Positions 58,046 through 64,000 of a stretch of 64,000 nucleotides of DNA are shown piece after piece (position 1 is the first letter of the stretch; the number at the start of each line of letters is the position of its first letter). Both the position numbers and the translations under genes were made by a program. Source of the DNA: Tragulus kanchil (taxonomy: Eukaryota > Chordata > Mammalia > Artiodactyla > Tragulidae). The stretch covers positions 173,253,979 through 173,317,978 of the forward strand of contig JAIOJX010000032.1 in the NCBI GenBank assembly GCA_022376925.1, in the 5' to 3' direction. The notes beneath the pieces are model-generated. The model worked only from the letters and a program-made list of their open reading frames with translations. It ran no database searches and was not told the DNA's origin.

Positions 58046-58783
58046 CCTCAGCTCGGCCTCATCCACACTTCGGCTGAGCACCTGCTCCAGCCAGTCCTGG
58101 CCAGGTGGCAGAAAAACAGAGACTGCCAAGACAGGCCCTGATCCCAGGGAGCTCCCACGCCAGCCGGGCGGGCGGCCCCAGGAACCAGCAAGCCCTCAGC
58201 AGGAGAGGCCCCGTCCAGGGGCTGGAGGGCTTCCCCGGGGCGAGGCCAGCCCCTGGCCGCTCTCCCCATCCAAGGAACAAAGGGCATGCAGGATCTCACC
58301 ACCGCCGCTCCAGCACCAGGCGCTGTATACAGCCGGTGCTCAATAAGTAAGAGCTGAACAAAGGAATGTGGGCCTTCGACAGATGAATCAGGAGGGGAGC
58401 CCCTTCCCCGCGGAGGGGTGGAGGCAGAGTGCCCCCTCACCTCCCCGAGTGGATGGCAAAGCCCAAGGGGCAGGGCCAGACCTTCCCCATTTCACCCAGC
58501 ACACCACCACTGGGGGAGCAGCTGGCCCGGAACAGACCGGAACCCCTCCAGCTCGGTCCGTCACCCGCCAGGCAGGGCGGTCACGTGGCCTCTGCGGCTC
58601 CCACTCTGCCTCCGGTCACACCCACGGGCCGCGGCTGCCACGGGCCGCGTGGAGGGAAGCCCAGCCAAGACTCCTTCCGGCTCCAAACTCAGCCACGGCC
58701 GCTCCTGCCACCTGCCGTGGGGCCCCCGACTCATCACGGGGAGGACGCCCGGAATGCCTGAACATGTCAGACCCCCCAACTCG

Positions 58784-58785
<2 letters not shown>

Positions 58786-58824
<39 letters not shown>
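58786..58824 (+). repeat. (CA)n microsatellite, 39 bp
   Basis: Uninterrupted CA dinucleotide run of 19.5 units. Confidence 0.98.
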
Positions 58825-58826
<2 letters not shown>

Positions 58827-59209
58827 GCAGTGCATGCTGAACGTATGCTGACTGAGAAGACAGACCACGACAAAGGGCCGCCAGGAATCCAGTGACCTCA
58901 GCCGGTGAATGCACTTGATTAACCCGGCAGCATCGCCAGCCTGCGAAGCGCACCCTGTTACCGCTGCTGGGCGGGCGGCGCGGGCACCTGTGGGTGCTCA
59001 GTGACTCCAGATCGGGGAACAGTGCCTGGGGAAGGCACACCCCACGGACAAGGACGTGCATGGAGTCGGAGCGCCCATCCCTGCACCCCAGACTCGCCTC
59101 CCCTGCCCTCCACAGCCCACAGGGCCACACTCACCTCGTGGTCCATGTTCCTGTGATGAGTCTGCCCTCATTCCACCTGCCGGGAACCCACTGTGTTGCC
59201 CCTCACCAG

Positions 59210-59300
59210 CCCCTCATCCCGATTCTCTGTCCCCTCATTCCTGCCTCAGCTTGGGCTCCACTTCCTCCAGGAAGCCTTCCTTGATCTTCCAGGCTCCACG
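59210..59300 (+). repeat. L2 LINE 3' end relic
   Basis: 'ccacttcctccaggaagcct' and 'tccttgatcttccaggctcc' are the L2 3' end signature. Confidence 0.65.
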
Positions 59301-59459
59301 TCCGTGCAGTTCCTACATCTCACCCATCCCTGGTCTCTGGGAGTCTCGGCGCTTCTGCCTTCCCCAGCAGACGGGAGTTTCTTCACCTGGGGCTTGTCCA
59401 CCTCTGTGGCTCCAATATCAAGCACGGCTAGTGGGACCCAGGGGCCACAAAGTGTAACC

Positions 59460-59545
59460 GTCAGGCCGCCGGCCTTGGAGCCTGGCAGACCTGTGCTTGT
59501 CCTGACTCGGTCACTGCCTGGCTGTGCGCCTGGGTCTGGGTGACA
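59460..59545 (+). repeat. MIR relic
   Basis: 'cttggagcctggcagacctg', 'cctgactcggtcactgcctg' and 'gctgtgcgcctgggtctggg' follow the MIR 5' half. Confidence 0.5.
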
Positions 59546-59627
59546 AAGAGGGCTCCGGGGGCGTGAGGGGCCTCACCCCAAATGCAAGGCTGCAGAGGAC
59601 GGCTGTGCCCACGGCAGGCCTCGCTGG

Positions 59628-59646
59628 CAGCGCCCTCTGCTGTCAT
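59628..59646 (-). promoter_or_regulatory. Candidate CTCF binding site
   Basis: Minus-strand match ATGACAGC-AGAGGGCGCTG to the consensus YGRCCASYAGRKGGCRSYR: 16 of 19 positions by eye, with the entire AGRKGGCRSYR core intact. Binding is inferred. Confidence 0.4.
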
Positions 59647-59688
59647 CAGCGACCACCTGGCACCGTCACCAAGTGGAGCCAAAGCCCT

Positions 59689-59726
59689 TTGGGGGGCCAA
59701 GAGGGGGGCCCCTCTTGGCCCCCCAA
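59689..59726. repeat. 38-bp near-perfect palindrome
   Basis: Two perfect 18-bp arms (ttggggggccaagagggg and its reverse complement) separated by GG. It could form a stable hairpin or cruciform. Confidence 0.95.
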
Positions 59727-59814
59727 CCCCGTCTGGAGACCCCAGACACCCAGCCCCATGGGAAGGACATGAGGCTTGCAGTTACCCAGGGGTGGCTCCA
59801 CGCCCCCGCCCTCC

Positions 59815-59960
59815 ATGCCCCCGGAGGCCCTGAGCCAGGCCCTTGCCCTCTGAGCCTCAGCTGCGCCACCTGTGAAACAGGGACGACAGCGGCTGGAAGG
59901 CCGGGCCCGTCGAGTGCAAAGCCTGCAGCGCAGCACCCGCTGCCCACACACGTCAGCCCG
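59815..59960 (+). repeat. MIR relic
   Basis: 'ccctctgagcctcagctgcg' and 'ccacctgtgaaacagggacg' match the central MIR phrase. Confidence 0.55.
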
Positions 59961-60444
59961 GCCACCACCCCACGGACCGACAGCACGCGGGGCTCGGTGG
60001 GAGGCACTGCGAGGCACCAACAAGGCCGCCCCGGGGTGGCCCAGCAGGAGACGAGAAACACACACACTGCATCGCAGCCGCGGGGCAGAGCGGGGGGCCA
60101 GACTCCAGTGGGCTCACCCCAGCCCCAGCGCCTCCACAGCGGAGCCAGCCAGGTGGGCAGGGGCGCCCCGGAGACCCGCGTGAACCCAGGCCTCCCCTCC
60201 CAGGCCTGGCAGTGGTGCCAGCAGAAAGGGACCCCGGAGGAGGCCAGGGAGGCACTGAGGGCTGCCGGCCCGGGGTCAGGGCCGAGGCTGGAATCCAGCT
60301 CCGGCCTCACCGGCTCCGTCCACACCGGAGAACCACAGCCAGGCCCCGCTCAGGGCTGCAGCTGCTCCCCGCTCCCAGCGCCTGCCGCACAGGAAAGGTG
60401 TGTGGAAAGATCCCCCCGCCGACTTCTCGCCTTCTTGCCCGGCC

Positions 60445-60680
60445 TTAAGATCCCCCTGAGGATCTAGCCAGCAGGAATCCATCTCATCCGAACGCCTTTT
60501 CAGTGTGGGCACGAAAGCAGAACTCGTGTGCAGACTTTCCTTATGAGCTGGAATCATTCCTTACGGCCTTTCAGTGGTAATGAATCGACAGGAATTCTAA
60601 AGTGATTCCAACCAAAGGACACTGTGATAAAGCTGAATCTATTTCACACAAACTGCATGTCAGAAGTTGATTAAAAAGCC
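60445..60680. promoter_or_regulatory. Candidate conserved noncoding element near WDR25 exon
   Basis: AT-richer island 300-500 bp from the exon donor ('ggaatcattccttacggcc', 'gaattctaaagtgattccaa', 'gcatgtcagaagttgattaa'), with no repeat match. Tentative. Confidence 0.3.
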
Positions 60681-60969
60681 ACCTCTCTGTCCAGCCCCGC
60701 AGCTGGGGCTGGGACAACCTTGGGGCTCTGTCCTCAGGGCGCGCTGGCAGAGGCCCACCGCGAGCTCCCCGGGGTGAGGCTGCATCAGGCCAACAGTGTG
60801 GAAACACACTCGCTGGGTTACATCTCCCCGATCCCGGGGGCCCTTGCCCTGAACCGTCTGCAGCTCGTGGCCACAGGACCCGGGCCAGGAGGAGCCTCCC
60901 CGGGGAGGAAGCAGCCTCGGTTGCCAGTTGTGGGGAGAGGGCCTTGGGGGGTGATACAGAGAAACACAC

Positions 60970-61117
60970 CTGTTTCGAGGTCTGTGAGATGCAGGGCGAA
61001 GTCGAAGCCACCACTGAGGATGCGCCGACCGCAGGGGGACCACTGGGCGGCCCTCACCGCCTCGCTGTGCAGGAAGTAGGTCTGCAAACAGCTCCCTGAG
61101 TCCACGGCATTCCACAC
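60970..61117 (-). CDS. WDR25: WDR25 internal coding exon (upstream of the pair)
   Basis: Read on the minus strand, the 148-bp exon translates without a stop from [10 protein letters not shown] to LHLTDLETG, then leaves one base (phase 1). The text contains a WD40 blade ([26 protein letters not shown]) that I recognise as the repeat region of WD repeat-containing protein 25. An AG acceptor follows TTTGCCTCAC and the donor is CAG/GTGTGT. WDR25 is a nuclear WD40 protein with no well-established biochemical role; its beta-propeller resembles splicing factor PRP17/CDC40. The frame continues exactly into the exon at 41631..41761, giving the expected ETG-TQLFSG junction. No further exon is recognisable between 61118 and the right edge, so the preceding coding exons lie outside. 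The exon lies outside every duplicated block and no disabling change is seen. The family call comes from recognised protein sequence; no alignment was run. Confidence 0.93.
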
Positions 61118-63112
61118 CTGTGAGGCAAACACAGCACCAGATGTCTCGCACGGGGCCCTGGTCTCAGGCTCAGCGGGGCTCCCTCTGTAAGGGCAAGAAA
61201 AGCTCCTGCAGTGGAACTGGATGCCCAGTATGTTACCATCAGAAGAGTATCAGGATGTTCAACTCTCCCGGTGGAAATCGAGTAACGCCTTGGGACTGGC
61301 AAGTCGCAAAGGGGCCTTTCCCCAAATTTTGTCTGGGGCTAGGGGAGCCCACGAGGAAACAGCGGGTCTGCCGCGCACCCGCCCAGCCTCCACACCTGCT
61401 CGAACCAAAGAGGCCCGGCCCGGTCTCACCCGCGCCTCTGACGTCTGTGCTCCGAGAGCGGGCTTTCTGAGCCCCGCGGTGGACGCGGCACCAGGCCGGG
61501 CCGTCAGCACGGGTCCTGCTTTAAGACTAAGATCCGTAAGAGAGCCTGCCACACCCGGGTCTGCAGCCAGGCCAGGGGCAGACATCTGCCCGAAGGCGCG
61601 CTGTTGCTTTTTCTGGGAGAGAAGGTACTGCCCCTCACTGTCCCCCTGCGCTCCGCGGAGAGCGATGCTCACGGCGGGAAGCCCTGTGGACACATACTGG
61701 CCTCTGGAACGTGTTTTTAAGCTCTCAAGGACAGAACTGCACACTCTGAGAGCAGGGACCACTCGTGCGCCTTTGGCTTCCTATCAGCTCTGGAAGCAAA
61801 CTCCACCCATCGCCATGCGCCCCCTGGGGAAAGGCCAGCGAGCCAGGAATCTGACTGGGCTGGCCCAGGGCCTGGCCCAGGGAGGTGCTCAGGGGACAGT
61901 ACAAGTGTCCCCCCTGGGGTCACTCGGGTAGATGGGAACACTCTCGCCTACCCTCCGAGGTGAGGCAGAGGATTGACCATGAGAGCCGGAAGACACCTGC
62001 CGCGCCTCCCATGGGACGCCGCCATTCACAGGTCAGAAGCTTGGCCTCTCCCGGCCTCAGGCTCCGCTTCTGCATCACAGGGGTACCGGAGCCCCGTCCC
62101 CAGGTGAGGATGAGGAACCAGGGAGGGCTGGGCATGCCGAGCAGCTGGCGCCAGGCAGGAGCTGCGGCTCTGAAGGCTGAGCTCCCTGAGACATGCAGAG
62201 CATGCGATTGTTAACAGCAGGGTTCCCTGACCCTCTCTTATTTCCCTAAGAGAAAATCCAAAGGGAGCCCACGCACATCCACAAACTGGATGTGAATGAT
62301 CACCTTCCCTCTCAAGGCGAGAAAGTGCACCCTGTCACCTCCTACAGGTTCTCAGAACACAGAGGATCAGAGTTCTGAAAGCGTACTTCCCAGGCATATG
62401 CAAATGTCTAAGATTAAGAAAACCAGAGGTCAGGAGTAGCCTTCAAAGGCTGTTGAGAGAGTTCCATTCCTTTCTTCCTAACAAGGGGTCAACGCTGGGG
62501 TTTCAGGCTGAAAAGCAAAAGCTAGCAGCATTTACATTTAGAAACATGAACAGAAATGACAGAGGAAACAGCCAGAAGGCTTCTGAGTGAAGTGGGAATT
62601 CAGGCTGGAAAGGCAGAGCATAGGAAACGGCTGCTTTTTCAAAACTATGTGTAAGTATGACTTGAAAAAATCATGTAGAAGCCGTGAACTAGAGCCGCAG
62701 GGCTGTAATACCGAACACACAAGACAAGCTGCGTGCATGCAGTGCGGGGCCATCTAAGCTTTCAAAGCACATGAAAACACCACCTCGCATCCATTAGAAT
62801 GGCTTCCATTTAAAAGGAAAAAAGGAGAAGAAGATAAGTGTTGGCGAGGATGTGGAGAAGTCAGAACCTTTGGACACTGTTGGTGGAAATGCCGCCAGAG
62901 AAAAACATACAGTGAGACCTCAAGAATTAAACGTAGAATTATAAGAGCCTGCAATTCCACTTGTACGTCAGTGTTCAAACCATTAAAACCAGGCTCTCAA
63001 AGAGATAGTTGTACCGTGTTTGCGACTGCATTCATTATTCACGGCAGTTAAAAGGTGAAAGCGAGCCGGAGTCCACCGATGAACAAGCGGATAAACAGAA
63101 GGGGAGATACAC

Positions 63113-63345
63113 GTGGAGTGTGGCTGCTCAGTCACCGCAGTCCTGTCTGACTCCTGGCCAGCCCACAGACTGTGTGTAGCCCGCCAGGCTCCTCTGTCCG
63201 TGAGGTTTTCCGGGCAAGAAGACCAGAGAGCGTTGCCATGCCCTTCTCCAGGGGATCTTCTAGACCCGGGGATCGAACCTGCAATTTCCCGAGCGTCCCC
63301 TGCACTGTGGGCAGATTCTCTACTGCCGAGTCAGCGGGGAACCCA
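63113..63345 (-). repeat. Bov-tA SINE (minus)
   Basis: 'gctgctcagtcaccgcagtc', 'ccaggctcctctgtccgtg' and 'ggatcttctagacccgggg', with reverse B-box 'gatcgaacc' and reverse head 'ttctctactgccgagtcagc'. Confidence 0.85.
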
Positions 63346-63705
63346 CCACCTCGCAGCGCTCCCGCCCTGCTGCACCTCTGCCCAGACGCCGCCCAGCCCC
63401 GCCTCTGAGACGGGCGCACACAGTGGAATAACACTGTCTTAAGAAGAAACGAATTTCTGACACATCCCACCCCATGGATAAACCCTGAAGACACACGCTG
63501 AGTGAAATGAGCCAGTCACAAAAAAAAACCGAAAAGCATAATCCCACATACGAGAGGTTCCTAGAGCGTCACAATCACAGCAGAACGCAGAGCGAAGGTT
63601 ACCAGGGACTGCGGGGAGGGGGACCATTTTTACGGGACGGAGTTTCAGTTTCTCGAGATGAAGAACCGTGCACGGTGGTGATGGCTGCACGGTGTGCATG
63701 TACAA

Positions 63706-63892
63706 CAATGCCACGTGAGCTCTCGGTCGGGTCCAACTCCGTGCGACTCCGTGGACGGCAGCCCGCCAGGCTCCTCTCTCCATGGGAGTCTCCAGGCAGG
63801 ACGACGGGAGGGGGCTGCCTGGCCCCCAGGGATCGAACCCAGGTCTCCTGCACTGGCAGGCGGGTGCTTTACCAATGAGCCACCTGGTGAAC
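63706..63892 (-). repeat. Bov-tA SINE (minus)
   Basis: 'cacgtgagctctcggtcggg', 'gactccgtggacggcagccc', 'ccaggctcctctctccatgg' and 'gggatcgaacccaggtctcc', with reverse head 'ttaccaatgagccacctgg'. Confidence 0.85.
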
Positions 63893-63982
63893 TACCTGAA
63901 CGCCCCTGAATCTACACTGGCAAATGGCTACATTGGTAAATCTTCTGTGCATTCCACCGCGATTTAAGAAACACACACAAAG

Positions 63983-64000
63983 GACTTCCTCTGTGGTCCA
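63983..64000 (+). repeat. Start of a tRNA-type SINE cut by the window edge
   Basis: The last bases, ggacttcctctgtggtcca, are the SINE head seen elsewhere in the window. Confidence 0.5.

Larger units (their letters stand above)
41762..60969 (-). other. WDR25: WDR25 intron between the two visible exons (phase 1)
   Basis: 19,208 bp as assembled. It contains four of the ~1.1 kb tandem duplications (junctions near 44047, 51731, 54042, 56959) and the 332-bp one. If these are artefacts, the true length is about 14.4 kb. The contents are SINEs, an L1 3' end, MIR/L2 relics, a CA microsatellite and several AT-rich islands that look like conserved noncoding DNA. No other coding sequence was recognised. 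Confidence 0.85.
62755..63985 (+). repeat. L1 ORF2 3' end and 3'UTR with two Bov-tA insertions
   Basis: 'caccacctcgcatccattag', 'gtgttggcgaggatgtggag' and 'gagtccaccgatgaacaagc' are ORF2 terminal text. After the first SINE it resumes 'cagtggaataacactgtctt' and 'acacgctgagtgaaatgag', with the L1M-type terminus 'gcaaatggctacattggtaa' near 63920. Confidence 0.75.
61118..64000 (-). other. WDR25: WDR25 upstream intron (5' part outside window)
   Basis: Sequence upstream of the acceptor at 61118/61119. 61120..62750 is unique-looking GC-rich DNA with no exon I can recognise. 62755 onward is L1 with SINE insertions. The preceding WDR25 exon lies beyond the right edge. Confidence 0.7.

Noticed and set aside
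58786..58824. CA run as an origin or Z-DNA regulatory element
   Set aside because: A plain dinucleotide microsatellite is enough to explain it.

Overview
Vertebrate nuclear DNA from a pecoran (higher) ruminant. The evidence is the repeat content: RTE-type BovB LINE fragments, Bov-tA/Bov-A SINEs derived from BovB, CHR-type tRNA SINEs shared by cetartiodactyls, ruminant-style L1 3' ends, and old MIR/L2/L1M relics. There are no bacterial-style genes. The long open frames in the GC-rich parts are chance frames, often open on both strands at once.

The only gene I can support is WDR25, which encodes a WD40-repeat protein, on the minus strand. Two consecutive coding exons are visible: 60970..61117 (148 bp) and 41631..41761 (131 bp). 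Both have canonical splice sites and join in phase 1 across a 19.2 kb intron. The remaining C-terminal exon or exons must lie left of position 1 and the 5' exons right of position 64000. The window is therefore nearly all intron.

Layout. 1..12010 is AT-rich and made mostly of an old plus-strand L1, broken by a minus-strand L1 3' end that was itself split by a BovB insertion, plus SINEs. 12010..24900 is increasingly GC-rich, with SINE/L1 nests and a CpG-dense block near 22.0-22.4 kb. 24900..28300 is L1 with Bov-tA, BovB and CHR insertions. 30.2-30.8 kb holds a solitary ERV LTR in minus orientation. 32.76-32.99 kb holds a 43-bp minisatellite. 35-41.6 kb is mixed unique and ancient-repeat intron. 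41.6-61.1 kb is the WDR25 intron between the two exons, with several copies of one tRNA-type SINE family and a fairly intact L1 ORF2 3' end. 61.1-64 kb is the next intron, ending in an L1 with two Bov-tA insertions.

The dominant unexplained structure is not a gene. Fifteen separate places carry a direct, head-to-tail duplication of unrelated sequence with almost the same period every time (about 1.08-1.13 kb) and near-identical copies; a sixteenth is a 332-bp SINE-mediated duplication. Copies differ by single-base indels, a few transitions and ragged, deletion-rich ends at the junctions. I judge the 1.1 kb set to be mostly unmerged contig overlaps (two haplotypes or noisy read ends) rather than biology. 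They inflate the window by about 16 kb and the inter-exon intron by almost 5 kb. A long spanning read would settle this.
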